A program made the position numbers and the translations under genes. Below are positions 25,323 to 34,142 of a stretch of 64,000 nucleotides of DNA, piece by piece. The notes under the pieces were generated by a model. That model had not been told where the DNA came from and made no database searches. It was given only the letters and a program-made list of their open reading frames with translations. This DNA comes from Myxococcus fulvus (GTDB taxonomy: Bacteria; Myxococcota; Myxococcia; Myxococcales; Myxococcaceae), in NCBI RefSeq assembly GCF_900111765.1, contig NZ_FOIB01000003.1, positions 372,001 to 436,000 of the forward strand, given 5' to 3'. The stretch's first letter is position 1; each line of letters begins with the position of its first letter.

Positions 25323-26216
25323 ATGAGACACCTCCTTGGAATCGAAGGCTGGCGCCGGGACGAGCTCGAAGCGGTGCTCGACAGGGCGCGTGCGCACCTG
25401 CCCGGTGGCCCGGATGCCACCCACACCCTGCGCGGCAAGGTCGTCGCCAACCTCTTCTTCGAGGACTCGACGCGCACTCGCACCTCGTTCCACATGGCCG
25501 CCCGTGGCCTGGGGGCAGGGGTGCTCAACTGGAGCCCCTCCGGCTCGTCCACCTCCAAGGGCGAGACGCTGCTGGACACCGCCCGGAACATCGAGGCGAC
25601 GGGGCCGGTGGCCATCGTCATGCGGCACCGCTCCTCGGGCGCGCCGCACCTCGTCGCCAAACACGTGCGCTGCGCCGTCATCAACGCGGGTGACGGCACC
25701 CACGAGCACCCCTCCCAGGCGCTGCTGGACGCCTTCACCCTGCGCCAGCGCTGGGGCGGCCTGGACGGCCGCACGGTGCTCATCGTCGGCGACATCCTCC
25801 ACAGCCGCGTGGCCCGCTCCAACCTCTGGTGCCTGAAGGCGCTGGGCGCGCGGGTGGTGGTCTGTGGTCCGCCCACGCTGATGCCCCCGGGGCTGGAGGC
25901 GCTGGGCGCGGAGGTGACGCACAACCTGGACGCCGCGCTGCCCCAGGCGGACGCGGTGATGTGCCTGCGCCTGCAGCTGGAGCGGATGGGCGAGGCGTTC
26001 CTTCCCTCCACGAAGGAGTACTCGCGGCTGTTCGGCCTCACCGCCGCGCGCGAGGAGCGGATGAAGGCGGGCGCGCTGGTGATGCACCCGGGGCCCATCA
26101 ACCGTGGGCTGGAGCTGGCGCCCTCGGTGGCGGACGGGGCGCGCAGCGTCATCCTGGAGCAGGTGTCCAACGGCGTCGCCGTGCGGCGGGCCATCCTCGA
26201 GGTCTGCACGTCATGA
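25323..26216 (+). CDS. pyrB: Aspartate carbamoyltransferase catalytic subunit
   Basis: A 297-aa product from the ATG at 25323. Visible motifs are the carbamoyl-phosphate site FFEDSTRTRTSFHMAAR, SSTSKGETLLDTA, MRHRSSGAPH, the HPSQALLDA aspartate-site motif, VGDILHSRVARS and HPGPINRG. It condenses aspartate with carbamoyl phosphate, the committed step of pyrimidine synthesis. The stop overlaps the pyrC start (ATGA), so the two are translationally coupled. No pyrI regulatory gene adjoins. The length is typical of the unregulated type that can complex with dihydroorotase. Confidence 0.96.
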   Translation: MRHLLGIEGWRRDELEAVLDRARAHLPGGPDATHTLRGKVVANLFFEDSTRTRTSFHMAARGLGAGVLNWSPSGSSTSKGETLLDTARNIEATGPVAIVMRHRSSGAPHLVAKHVRCAVINAGDGTHEHPSQALLDAFTLRQRWGGLDGRTVLIVGDILHSRVARSNLWCLKALGARVVVCGPPTLMPPGLEALGAEVTHNLDAALPQADAVMCLRLQLERMGEAFLPSTKEYSRLFGLTAAREERMKAGALVMHPGPINRGLELAPSVADGARSVILEQVSNGVAVRRAILEVCTS

Positions 26217-27517
26217 GTGCCACGGTGCTTTTCCGCAGAGGCCGCGTCATCGACCCGCGCAACGGCGTGGACGGCGTGCGCGACGTCCTGGTGCAGGACG
26301 GCAAGGTGGCCCAGGTCTCCGACGCACCGCTGACCGCGCCCGCCGGGGCGGAGGTGGTGGACGCCGACGGCAAGTGGGTGCTGCCGGGCTTCATCGACCT
26401 GCACGTGCATCTGCGCGAGCCGGGCGAGGAGGGCAAGGAGACGGTGCTCACCGGCTGCCGCGCCGCCGTGGCCGGAGGCTTCACCGCCGTGGTGGCCATG
26501 CCCAACACCAAGGTGGTCAACGACAGCGGGCTCGTCACGGAGCTGGTGCTGTCGCGCGCCCGCGCCGCCAACCTGTGCCACGTGTACCCCGCGGGGGCCA
26601 TCACCAAGGGCCTCAAGGGCGAGGAGCTGGCGGAGACGGGCGAGCTCATCTCCTCCGGCTGCGTGGCGATCACCGACGACGGCCGGCCGGTGATGAACGC
26701 GGCCCTGATGCGCCGCGCGCTCCAGTACGCCACGCAGTTCGGCGTGCCGGTGATGGTGCACGAGGAGGACCTCACGCTGTCCGCCGGGGGCGCCATGCAC
26801 GAGGGGCCCACCTCCACGCGGCTGGGCCTGCGCGGCATCCCCGCGTCCGCCGAGGTGGCCATGGTGGCGCGTGATCTGGTCCTGCTCGAGGAGACGAAGG
26901 GCCGGCTGCACATCGCCCACGTGTCCTGCGAGGGCAGCGTGCGGCTCATCCGCGAGGCCAAGCGCCGGGGCCTGTTCGTGACGGCCGAGGTGACGCCGCA
27001 CCACCTCATCCTGGATGACCGGGCGGTGGGGGACTACGACACCCACGCCAAGATGGCGCCGCCCCTGCGCGCGGACCGGGACGTGGAGGCGCTGCGCGAG
27101 GCGATTGTCGACGGCACCATCGACGCCATCGCCACGGACCACGCGCCCCACGGTGTCCTGGACAAACAGGTGGAGTTCGAGAAGGGCATCAACGGCATCG
27201 TGGGGCTGGAGACAGCCCTCGGGTTGACGATGGAGCTGGTGCACGCGGGGCGGCTGGAGGCGAAGCGGGCGGTGGAGCTGCTCTCGCACGGCCCGGCGAA
27301 GGCGTTCGGCCTGCCGGGCGGCCACCTGGCCCCCGGGGCTCCAGCGGACATCACCGTGGTGGACCCCTCGGAGGAGTGGACGGTGGATGCCCACCGGTTC
27401 TATTCCCGCAGCCGGAATACCCCCTTCCATGGCCGTAAGCAGAAGGGACGCGTGGTGCAGACCTGGGTTTCTGGCCGGCAGGTGTATGCCGACGGTCAGG
27501 TGAAGGAGTCGCGGTGA
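26213..27517 (+). CDS. pyrC: Dihydroorotase (class I, PyrC-type)
   Basis: A 434-aa amidohydrolase overlapping pyrB by 4 bp. The metal ligand motif [10 protein letters not shown], a later HEED, the second histidine pair in EVTPHHLIL and the metal-binding Asp in ATDHAPH are all present; MPNTKVVND is the class I signature. It closes carbamoyl-aspartate to dihydroorotate. With all ligands present it is likely active rather than a structural pseudo-dihydroorotase. Class I enzymes often form a complex with PyrB, in agreement with the coupling. Confidence 0.96.
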   Translation: MSATVLFRRGRVIDPRNGVDGVRDVLVQDGKVAQVSDAPLTAPAGAEVVDADGKWVLPGFIDLHVHLREPGEEGKETVLTGCRAAVAGGFTAVVAMPNTKVVNDSGLVTELVLSRARAANLCHVYPAGAITKGLKGEELAETGELISSGCVAITDDGRPVMNAALMRRALQYATQFGVPVMVHEEDLTLSAGGAMHEGPTSTRLGLRGIPASAEVAMVARDLVLLEETKGRLHIAHVSCEGSVRLIREAKRRGLFVTAEVTPHHLILDDRAVGDYDTHAKMAPPLRADRDVEALREAIVDGTIDAIATDHAPHGVLDKQVEFEKGINGIVGLETALGLTMELVHAGRLEAKRAVELLSHGPAKAFGLPGGHLAPGAPADITVVDPSEEWTVDAHRFYSRSRNTPFHGRKQKGRVVQTWVSGRQVYADGQVKESR

Positions 27518-28641
27518 TGACGAAGCGGGCAGTGCTCGCCCTGGCGGATGGCACCACCTTCGAGGGCCGCGCTTTCGGCGCGGTCGGCGAGACGGTGGGT
27601 GAGGTGGTCTTCAACACGTCCATGTACGGCTACCAGGAGATCCTCACGGACCCCTCGTACGTCGGGCAGATCGTCACCATGTCCTATCCGGAGATGGGCA
27701 ACGTCGGCACGACGCCGGAGGACGAGGAGGCGGGCAAGCCGCACGCGGTGGGCATGGTGGTGCGCGCCCTCGCGAGCCAGCCCTCCAACTGGCGCTCGAA
27801 GGAGTCGCTGGACGCGTACCTGAAGCGCCACAACGTCGCCGGCATCGAGGGCCTGGACACCCGCCGTCTGGTCCGCCACCTGCGCACCCACGGCGCGCAG
27901 ATGGGCGTCATCTCCAGCGAGGGCCTGTCCCCGACGGCCCTGGCCGAGCGTGCCCGCACGGCGCACGGCATGGAGGGCCTGGACCTGGCCACCGGCGTGT
28001 CCACCAAGACGCCGTACACCTTCACCGCGCCCTCGCCGGACGTCTTCACCGGCATCGGCGAGGCCCACCCCCAGGGCGAGCCGCGCTTCGACGTCGTCGC
28101 GTACGACTACGGCCTGAAGAAGTCGATGCTGCACTTCCTCGTGGACGTGGGCTGCCGGGTGACGGTGGTGCCGTCCCACACCACCGCGGACGAGGTGCTG
28201 GCCCGCAGGCCCCACGGCGTCTTCCTGGCCAACGGCCCCGGAGACCCGGCGGCGGTGAAGGGCGCGGACCGCACCGTGGCGGCACTGCTCGGCAAGGTGC
28301 CGGTGTTCGGCATCTGCCTGGGGCATCAGATCATGGCCCTGGCGCTGGGCGGCCGGACGTACAAGATGAAGTTCGGCCACCGCGGCGGCAACCAGCCCGT
28401 GAAGGATTTGACGACGGGCAAGGTGGAGATCACCGCGCAGAACCACGGGTTCGCCGTGGACGACGCCAGCCTCAAGGGCAAGGCCGTGGTGACGCACATC
28501 AACCTGAACGATGGCACGGTGGAGGGCCTGGCCGTCCCGGACGCGCGGGCCTTCAGCGTGCAGTACCACCCCGAGGCCTCTCCGGGCCCCCACGACGCAC
28601 GCTATCTCTTCGGCCGCTTCGCGAAGCTGATGGCGGGGTAG
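27517..28641 (+). CDS. carA: Carbamoyl-phosphate synthase small subunit
   Basis: A 374-aa product from the ATG at 27517, overlapping the pyrC stop by 1 bp with AAGGAG eight bases upstream (GTG at 27514 is an alternative). N-terminal CarA domain with [13 protein letters not shown] and [15 protein letters not shown]. The C-terminal class I glutamine amidotransferase has nucleophile Cys in FGICLGHQ and the His/Glu pair in [12 protein letters not shown]. It supplies ammonia from glutamine to CarB. carB is not in the window. The pyrB-pyrC-carA order makes a pyrimidine operon. Confidence 0.96.
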   Translation: MTKRAVLALADGTTFEGRAFGAVGETVGEVVFNTSMYGYQEILTDPSYVGQIVTMSYPEMGNVGTTPEDEEAGKPHAVGMVVRALASQPSNWRSKESLDAYLKRHNVAGIEGLDTRRLVRHLRTHGAQMGVISSEGLSPTALAERARTAHGMEGLDLATGVSTKTPYTFTAPSPDVFTGIGEAHPQGEPRFDVVAYDYGLKKSMLHFLVDVGCRVTVVPSHTTADEVLARRPHGVFLANGPGDPAAVKGADRTVAALLGKVPVFGICLGHQIMALALGGRTYKMKFGHRGGNQPVKDLTTGKVEITAQNHGFAVDDASLKGKAVVTHINLNDGTVEGLAVPDARAFSVQYHPEASPGPHDARYLFGRFAKLMAG

Positions 28642-28656
28642 GATCTACCACCCAAT

Positions 28657-29322
28657 ATGGACTCCCCGCTGTCACCGCTCTCCTACCAGCCGTACCTGGA
28701 CCAGCTCATCGCCTTCGGCAGCGCGGAGTCCCGGAAGGAGGACCTCCTCGCGGCCAAGGCGGAGTACTTCCGTCTGACGGGCGAGGTCTTCGAGGACGAC
28801 AAGCTCTTCGAGCTGCGCATGGCGTCGTTCCTCGACTTCTACCTCTACGACCGCGTCTCGCCGCTCACCGGCAAGACGCCGGCCGCGGAGTTCTACGAGC
28901 AGCGGCTCGCCAACACCCCGCCCGAGGAGGCCAACGCCTTCCGCAGCTTCACCGAGACGGTGCACGGGCTCTTCGAGGTCCGCAAGCTGGCCAAGGGCCT
29001 GGTGCGGCTGCGCGAGCTGTACTCGGGCAAGGACTTCGACGTGACGGAGCGCCGCCACATCGCGGGGCTGGAGACGGGCGACATCCTGGAGGCCCGGCTC
29101 ATCCCCTTCGGCGGGCACCTCTTGTTCTCCGCCGCCTTCTGCTACCACCCGCGCGTGGCGCTGAAGTCCATCAAGGCCGAGGTCAAGCGCCGCAAGAAGA
29201 AGGAGCCGGAGCGCACCCCCAACGAACTCGTCTGGGAGTGCGCCCGCCGCGCCCTCAACATGGACCGCTACCGCCAGCTCTCCGTCGAGAAGATCTACGA
29301 CTTCGAGCAGAAGGTGCTCTGA
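28657..29322 (+). CDS. Conserved-looking protein of unknown function at the end of the pyr operon
   Basis: A 221-aa soluble product starting 15 bp after carA, so probably co-transcribed. No signal peptide or membrane helix. It is helical and charged, with LDFYLYDRVSPLTGKTPAAEFYEQRL, a central VRKLAKGLVRLRELYSGKDFDVTERRHIAGLETGDILEARL and a basic AEVKRRKKKEPERTPNELVWECARR segment. The middle part (L-Y-S-G-K-x-F-D-V...L-x-x-G-D-I-x-E-A-R-L-I) looks like a small beta domain that could bind nucleic acid. No family recognised and no function proposed. Confidence 0.75.
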   Translation: MDSPLSPLSYQPYLDQLIAFGSAESRKEDLLAAKAEYFRLTGEVFEDDKLFELRMASFLDFYLYDRVSPLTGKTPAAEFYEQRLANTPPEEANAFRSFTETVHGLFEVRKLAKGLVRLRELYSGKDFDVTERRHIAGLETGDILEARLIPFGGHLLFSAAFCYHPRVALKSIKAEVKRRKKKEPERTPNELVWECARRALNMDRYRQLSVEKIYDFEQKVL

Positions 29323-29330
29323 CGACGACG

Positions 29331-29354
29331 TCCACCGCGCTCACACGCGGTGGA
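29331..29354. terminator. Bidirectional terminator overlapping the pyk stop codon
   Basis: TCCACCGCG (29331-29339) and CGCGGTGGA (29346-29354) form a perfect 9-bp stem with a 6-nt loop. The stem lies between converging genes and includes the last sense codons and the stop of pyk (29341-29343). Confidence 0.6.
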
Positions 29355-30741
29355 TGCTCATCAGATTGGTGTTGCCCGGGATGTTCAGCGGCACGCCCGC
29401 CACCACCACGACGGGCGCGCCCTCCTCGCAGATGCCCTCGCGCAGGCACAGCTTGCGCACCTGGCCCAGCATCGCGTCGGTGGAGCGCACCCGGCGCACC
29501 TGCAGCCCCGTCACGCCCCAGTACAGCGACATCCGGTTGACGGTGGTCTCGCTCGGCGTGAGCGCGATGATGCGCGCGTTGGGGCGGAACTCGGAGATGA
29601 GGCGCGCGGTGTGGCCGCTCTCCGTGTACGCGACAATCGTCCCGATGTTGAGCTGACTGGCCGCCGCCACCGCCGCCGCCGCCACGCCCGTGCCCAAATC
29701 CTCGGAGCGCTCGAAGGGCGAGTGGTGCTGGTGGCGCGTCACGCCGCGCTCGGTCTCCTCGACGATGCGGGCCATGGTGGCCGCGGCCTCCGTGGGGTAG
29801 CGCCCCGCGGCCGTCTCACCCGAGAGCATCACCGCGTCCGCGCCGTCCAGGATGGCGTTGGCCACGTCGGACACCTCCGCGCGCGTGGGGCGCGGGTTGA
29901 CCACCATGCTCTCCAGCATCTCCGTGGCGACGATGACCAGGCCACCCATCTGGTTGACCACCTTCACCATGTGCTTCTGGATGGCGGGCAGCTGCTCCAG
30001 GGGCATCTCCACGCCCAAATCCCCACGCGCCACCATGATGCCGTCCGCGGCGCGGGCGATGGCCTCCAGCTGCTCCACGGCCTGGGGCTTCTCAATCTTG
30101 GCGATGAGCGGCGTCTTGTTCTTCGCCACGTGCTTGCGGGCGCGGTGGATGTCCTCGGCGGTGCGCACGAAGGACAGCGCCACGTAGTCCACGCCCACGT
30201 CCTGGCCGAAGGCGAGGTCCGCCTCGTCCTTGGCCGTGATCGTCGGCACGGACATGGGCGAGCCCGGCAGGTTCAAGCCCTTGTGGTCCTTGAGGAGGCC
30301 GCCCACCTCCACCTCGCACAGCACGTCCTGACCGGACACCTTGCGCACGCGCAGGCGCACCCGGCCGTCGTCCAGGAGGATGGCGTCCTTGGCCGCCACG
30401 TCCTTCACCAGCGACTTGATGGGGGTGGGGATGATGGAGCCCTGGCCCACCACGGCCCGGGTCGTCACGGTGACGCGCTGGCCCGGCTTCACCACGAGCT
30501 GTCCACCCTCGAACTTTCCCAGGCGGATCTTCGGCCCCTGGATGTCCTGGAGGATGGCCACCGGCAGCTTCAGCCGCTGGGCGGCCTTGCGGATGAGGGA
30601 CACCCGGTGGCGGTGCTCGTCATGCGTGCCGTGCGAGAAGTTCAGCCGGGCCACGTTCATGCCCGCGCGGATGAGGCCCTCGATGGCCTCCAGCGAATTC
30701 GTTGCGGGCCCCAGGGTGCAGATGATCTTCGCCTTGCGCAT
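29341..30741 (-). CDS. pyk: Pyruvate kinase
   Basis: A 466-aa product from the ATG at 30741 (MRKAKIICTLGPA); an in-frame ATG at 30753 would add four residues. TLGPATNS, ARLNFSHG, the catalytic Lys region (TPLIAKIEKPQAVE), VARGDLGVEMP and LSGETAAGRYP are all present. The C-terminal allosteric domain contains VAYTESGHTARLISE. It converts PEP and ADP to pyruvate and ATP, the last step of glycolysis. The type is the usual bacterial tetramer. Ends in a hairpin shared with the converging pyr operon. Confidence 0.97.
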   Translation of the reverse strand: MRKAKIICTLGPATNSLEAIEGLIRAGMNVARLNFSHGTHDEHRHRVSLIRKAAQRLKLPVAILQDIQGPKIRLGKFEGGQLVVKPGQRVTVTTRAVVGQGSIIPTPIKSLVKDVAAKDAILLDDGRVRLRVRKVSGQDVLCEVEVGGLLKDHKGLNLPGSPMSVPTITAKDEADLAFGQDVGVDYVALSFVRTAEDIHRARKHVAKNKTPLIAKIEKPQAVEQLEAIARAADGIMVARGDLGVEMPLEQLPAIQKHMVKVVNQMGGLVIVATEMLESMVVNPRPTRAEVSDVANAILDGADAVMLSGETAAGRYPTEAAATMARIVEETERGVTRHQHHSPFERSEDLGTGVAAAAVAAASQLNIGTIVAYTESGHTARLISEFRPNARIIALTPSETTVNRMSLYWGVTGLQVRRVRSTDAMLGQVRKLCLREGICEEGAPVVVVAGVPLNIPGNTNLMSIHRV

Positions 30742-30832
30742 AGGTGCGCGCATCCTAGGCGCCCGGGTGCGTGGCTTGACAGCTTCGCGCTCGGGGGACT
30801 AACTCTTCGCTTCCAAGTACCGAGCTTCAGCA

Positions 30833-30872
30833 AGAAAGCCCGGCTTCCCTGGGAGGGGGGGCCGGGCTTTCT
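30833..30872 (-). terminator. Terminator after the bifunctional-nuclease-family gene
   Basis: AGAAAGCCCGGC (30833-30844) and GCCGGGCTTTCT (30861-30872) are perfect 12-bp inverted arms with a 16-nt loop, 18 bp past the stop of the leftward gene. In that direction the stem ends in CTTTCTT, a good intrinsic terminator. Confidence 0.75.
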
Positions 30873-30890
30873 CGCGTCCAACGAGGCGCG

Positions 30891-31676
30891 TCACAGCTCG
30901 ATGGTCTTCCCCGTGCCCTTGGGCCCGCCCAGCGGTGGGTGACCCGGTGGCAGCACCTCCGCGTCCATGTCGATGGGGGGCGCGCTGCCCGGGGCGGGCA
31001 TGCCCGGAGGAGGCATGGGGGCGGGCTCGTCCATGAGGCCGCCCGGGCCGCTGCCGCCCACGCCGGGGCCGCCGCCCTGGAGGGACTCGATCTCCTCGCG
31101 GCTGATGCCCGCCAGCGTGAGCACCTTGCGCGTGACGCGGATGCGCGCGTGGCTGGTGAGCGCCATGGCGATGGAGTCCGAGGGCCGGGCCTCCAGCGTC
31201 ATCTTCTTCGCGCCCTGCTCCAGGAACACGCGACCCGAGTAGACGTTGTCGCGCAGGTCGTCGATGCGGACCTCCGTCACCTTGCCGCCCAGCTCGTCCA
31301 CGACGTTGTCCAGGAGGTCCTGGGCCAGCGGCTGCGGCGGCTCGCGCTTGGCCAGGCGGAAGGCGATGGAGACGGCGGAGGCCTCGTCCACGAAGACGGG
31401 CAGCACCACCTGGCGGTCCTTGGTGGTGAGGACCACCGCGTGCGTCTGGGCCTCCATCAGCGGCACGACGTCCTGGACTTCCAGTTCGACGAGCTCCGAG
31501 CAGGCCTTGGGGTCGCCCCCGTGCTCGGTGATGCAGGGTTGGCCGGTGGTGCCAGGCAGGGTGGCTGCGACAGCACCGGGCGCCGTGAAGGCGGGGAGCA
31601 GCAACGTCCCCCCCAGCGCCAGCAACAGCGCCGAGAGGGGGGCGAAGAAGAAAGTGGCGCGGTTGGGTGTTCTCAC
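30891..31676 (-). CDS. Bifunctional nuclease (BFN/DUF151) family protein with an N-terminal signal or anchor
   Basis: A 261-aa product. A hydrophobic N-terminal segment (about 7-30, FFFAPLSALLLALGGTLLLP) acts as signal peptide or anchor. Residues about 65-200 are the BFN domain: VVLTTKDRQVVLPVFVDEASAVSIAFRL, then LLDNVVDELGGKVTEVRIDDLRDNVYSGRVFLEQ and the hallmark ARPSDSIAMALTSHARIRV. A Gly/Pro-rich tail of about 60 residues follows. BFN proteins have reported RNase/DNase activity and are normally cytosolic, so an exported form is odd. The ATG at 31676 is the only start that includes the hydrophobic segment. Confidence 0.85.
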   Translation of the reverse strand: MRTPNRATFFFAPLSALLLALGGTLLLPAFTAPGAVAATLPGTTGQPCITEHGGDPKACSELVELEVQDVVPLMEAQTHAVVLTTKDRQVVLPVFVDEASAVSIAFRLAKREPPQPLAQDLLDNVVDELGGKVTEVRIDDLRDNVYSGRVFLEQGAKKMTLEARPSDSIAMALTSHARIRVTRKVLTLAGISREEIESLQGGGPGVGGSGPGGLMDEPAPMPPPGMPAPGSAPPIDMDAEVLPPGHPPLGGPKGTGKTIEL

Positions 31677-31778
31677 ACCCTGAAGCTACGCACCCGCACC
31701 CCTGTCGGGAGGGTACGGCTTCCGCCCGGTTGCCCTGGGCGGCACGAACCGGCCGCCCGGAGGGCAAGGGAGCGAACG

Positions 31779-32156
31779 TCAGCGGCGCTCGTCGTCCTCG
31801 TCCTCGTCGTCGTAGTCCTCTTCGTCGTCGACGTCCTCGTCCTCATCCTCGTCGAGGTCATCGTCGTCGTCCTCGGAGTCCTCGTCCTCGTCTTCATCCT
31901 CTTCGTCGAGGGTGTCCGCGGCGTCCTCCGACTCCAGCGTCATGGAGACGGCGAACTTCTTGTCGAGCACGGCGATCTGCGCGCGCATCTCCGAGAGCGC
32001 GGCCACGAAGTCCTCCGTGAGGTTGGCGGGGGCCTTCGTCTCACAGTGGGGACAGACGATCTTCTCCGTCCCCTCGATGAGGTCTTGAACGTCAAGCTCG
32101 AAGCTTGCCTCGCACTTCTGGCAGGTGAAGTCGATGCTCATGGTCGGGCGCGGCAT
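31779..32156 (-). CDS. Zinc-ribbon protein with long acidic tail
   Basis: A 125-aa product. Two CxxC pairs (CQKC and CPHC, about 20 residues apart) form an N-terminal zinc ribbon of the MJ0042/zinc-finger type. A helix with ALSEMRAQIAVLDKKF follows. The last ~45 residues are almost only Asp and Glu, in alternating runs. ATG at 32156 has GGAGG seven bases upstream, so it is preferred over ATG at 32141. The acidic tail could mimic DNA or bind basic proteins such as HU or RNA polymerase; that is inference. Confidence 0.8.
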   Translation of the reverse strand: MPRPTMSIDFTCQKCEASFELDVQDLIEGTEKIVCPHCETKAPANLTEDFVAALSEMRAQIAVLDKKFAVSMTLESEDAADTLDEEDEDEDEDSEDDDDDLDEDEDEDVDDEEDYDDEDEDDERR

Positions 32157-32237
32157 ACAAAGCCCTCCAACCAGCTGTCAACGTCCACGAAAAGGGAGCG
32201 TGGTGATGAGGCCCCTACATCCGCTAGCGTCCGTCGG

Positions 32238-34052
32238 ATGGACCTCCCGAAGACGATGGTGCATGCCCTCCATGACCGGGCCGCGCAGCATGAGCATCGG
32301 CCGGCCCTCTGGACGCGTCGAGGACGCGCCTATGTCCCCACCTCCTGGTTCGAGTACGCCCAGAAGGTCAAGGCCTTCGCCCTGGGCCTGAGGAGCCTGG
32401 GCTACGGCGCGGGCCAGCCGTTGGGCATCATCAGCTTCAACCGCGAGGAGTGGCACGTCGCGGACCTGGCCGCCATGGCCATGGGCGGGGTGCCGGTGGG
32501 CCTGTACACCACCAGCGCGCTCGAGCAGCTCGAGTACATCCTGGGCCACTGTGAGGCCACCGTCCTCGTCGTGGAGAACGAGAAGCACCTGGCCACGGGC
32601 CTGGCGCTCAAGGCCCGGCTGCCCAAGCTGCGCCACATCATCGCCCTGGACGTGCCGGAGGGGCCCCTGCCCGAGGGCGTGTGGCGCTACTCGGAGGTGC
32701 TGGCGCGAGGCACGGGCGTGGACGACAAGCCCTACTGGGACAGCGTCAACGCGCTCCAGCCGGAGGCGCTGTGTACGCTCATCTACACCTCCGGGACGAC
32801 GGGCCACCCCAAGGGGGTGATGCTCAGCCACCACAACATCGCCTGGACGTCGCGCCAGCTCATCATGGCGGTGGAGTTCGGCAAGCAGGACGGCGTCATC
32901 CTCTCGTATCTGCCGCTGTCGCACATCGCCGAGCAGGTCATCTCGCTGCACAGCCCGTTGATGCTGGGCGTCCAGGTGTACTTCGCCGACTCGGTGGAGG
33001 CGATGCCGGGCAACCTCAAGGACGTGCGCCCCACGTTCTTCTTCGGCGTGCCGCGCGTGTGGGAGAAGTTCCGGGCCAAGGCGGAGGAGGGCCTTCGCTC
33101 GCAGCCCCCGCTCAAGCGCCGCATCGTCTCCTGGGCGCGCGGCGTGGCCTCCGAGTACCACTCCCGGGCCCAGCGCCACGAGCGCATCCCCGTGACGCTG
33201 GACGCGCAGTACAAGCTCGCGCAGCGGCTGGTGTTCGAGCCGCTCAAGGCCCGCATCGGCATGGAGCGGGTGGACTTCTTCGCCACCGCGGCGGCGCCCA
33301 TCGCCCGGGAGGTGCTGGAGTTCTTCGCCTCCATCGACATCTTCATCCACGAGGTGTGGGGCATGACGGAGGTGTCCGGCCCGGGCACCGTCAACACCCA
33401 GGAGGCCACGCACCTGGGCACCGTGGGGCGCGCCATGATTGGCGTGGAGGTGCGCATCGCCGAGGACGGGGAGATCCTCGTCAAGGGCGGCAACGTGTGC
33501 ATGGGCTACTACAAGAACCCGGAGGCCACCGCGGAGCTGTTGGAGGGCGGGTGGCTGCACTCGGGGGACGTGGGCCAGCTCGACGGCGAGGGCTACCTGC
33601 ACATCACCGGCCGCAAGAAGGAGATCATCGTCACCTCCGGCGGGAAGAAGACGGCCCCGGGCAACATCGAGGAGCTGCTCAAGTCCCTGCCCGCGGTGGG
33701 CAACGCGGTGGTGGTGGGCGAGCGGCGCAACTTCCTGGTGGCCCTGCTGGCGCTGGATGTGGAGAAGGTGCGCGCCCTGGCCAAGGAGAAGGGCTGGCCC
33801 GAGGACGTGGGCACGCTCGCCCGCGACGCGCGCCTGCGGCAGCTGCTCCAGGAGAAGCTGGACCGGGACATCAACCCGAAGCTGTCCCGCTTCGAGACCA
33901 TCAAGCGCTTCGCGGTGCTGGAGCAGGAGCTCTCCGTGGACGCCGGTGACTTGACGCCCACGCTGAAGGTCCGCCGCAAGGCCGTGGAGCAGAAGCACGC
34001 GGCGCTCATCGAGTCGCTCTACGCGGAGCTCGGCGCGGCCCACACGGGCTGA
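32238..34052 (+). CDS. AMP-dependent long-chain acyl-CoA synthetase
   Basis: A 604-aa ANL-family adenylating enzyme from the ATG at 32238. It has the P-loop TSGTTGHPKGVMLSH, the acyl-adenylate motif YGMTE-like WGMTEVSGP, and the C-terminal GWLHSGDVGQLDGEGYLHITGRKKEIIVTSGGKK(T)APGNIE. Domain layout and length match FadD15-type (ACSBG-like) long-chain fatty-acid:CoA ligases. It activates fatty acids to acyl-CoA for degradation or lipid synthesis. No neighbouring fatty-acid genes. Converges with gltA over a hairpin. Confidence 0.93.
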   Translation: MDLPKTMVHALHDRAAQHEHRPALWTRRGRAYVPTSWFEYAQKVKAFALGLRSLGYGAGQPLGIISFNREEWHVADLAAMAMGGVPVGLYTTSALEQLEYILGHCEATVLVVENEKHLATGLALKARLPKLRHIIALDVPEGPLPEGVWRYSEVLARGTGVDDKPYWDSVNALQPEALCTLIYTSGTTGHPKGVMLSHHNIAWTSRQLIMAVEFGKQDGVILSYLPLSHIAEQVISLHSPLMLGVQVYFADSVEAMPGNLKDVRPTFFFGVPRVWEKFRAKAEEGLRSQPPLKRRIVSWARGVASEYHSRAQRHERIPVTLDAQYKLAQRLVFEPLKARIGMERVDFFATAAAPIAREVLEFFASIDIFIHEVWGMTEVSGPGTVNTQEATHLGTVGRAMIGVEVRIAEDGEILVKGGNVCMGYYKNPEATAELLEGGWLHSGDVGQLDGEGYLHITGRKKEIIVTSGGKKTAPGNIEELLKSLPAVGNAVVVGERRNFLVALLALDVEKVRALAKEKGWPEDVGTLARDARLRQLLQEKLDRDINPKLSRFETIKRFAVLEQELSVDAGDLTPTLKVRRKAVEQKHAALIESLYAELGAAHTG

Positions 34053-34085
34053 AGCGGTGCGGGGCAGGGTGGCCCGCAATGAGAA

Positions 34086-34118
34086 AGGGGCGGGGAACCT
34101 CTTGGGTCCCTCGCCCCT
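34086..34118. terminator. Bidirectional terminator between the acyl-CoA synthetase gene and gltA
   Basis: AGGGGCGGGGA (34086-34096) pairs with TCCCTCGCCCCT (34107-34118) with one bulged base and a 10-nt loop. It sits midway between two converging stop codons. Confidence 0.6.
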
Positions 34119-34142
34119 CCTCACCTCACGGAAGGCAGCGGC

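Noticed and set aside
20810..27430. A leftward open frame of about 2,200 codons antisense to lepA through pyrC
   Set aside because: It is a mirror of the GC-rich third positions of five well-identified genes, has His/Arg/Val/Leu-rich composition without motifs, and no ribosome-binding site.
30939..34052. A rightward frame of over 1,000 codons reaching back into the exported-nuclease and zinc-ribbon genes
   Set aside because: Only the part from 32238 is the acyl-CoA synthetase. The upstream part is Arg/His/Val-rich shadow of leftward genes.
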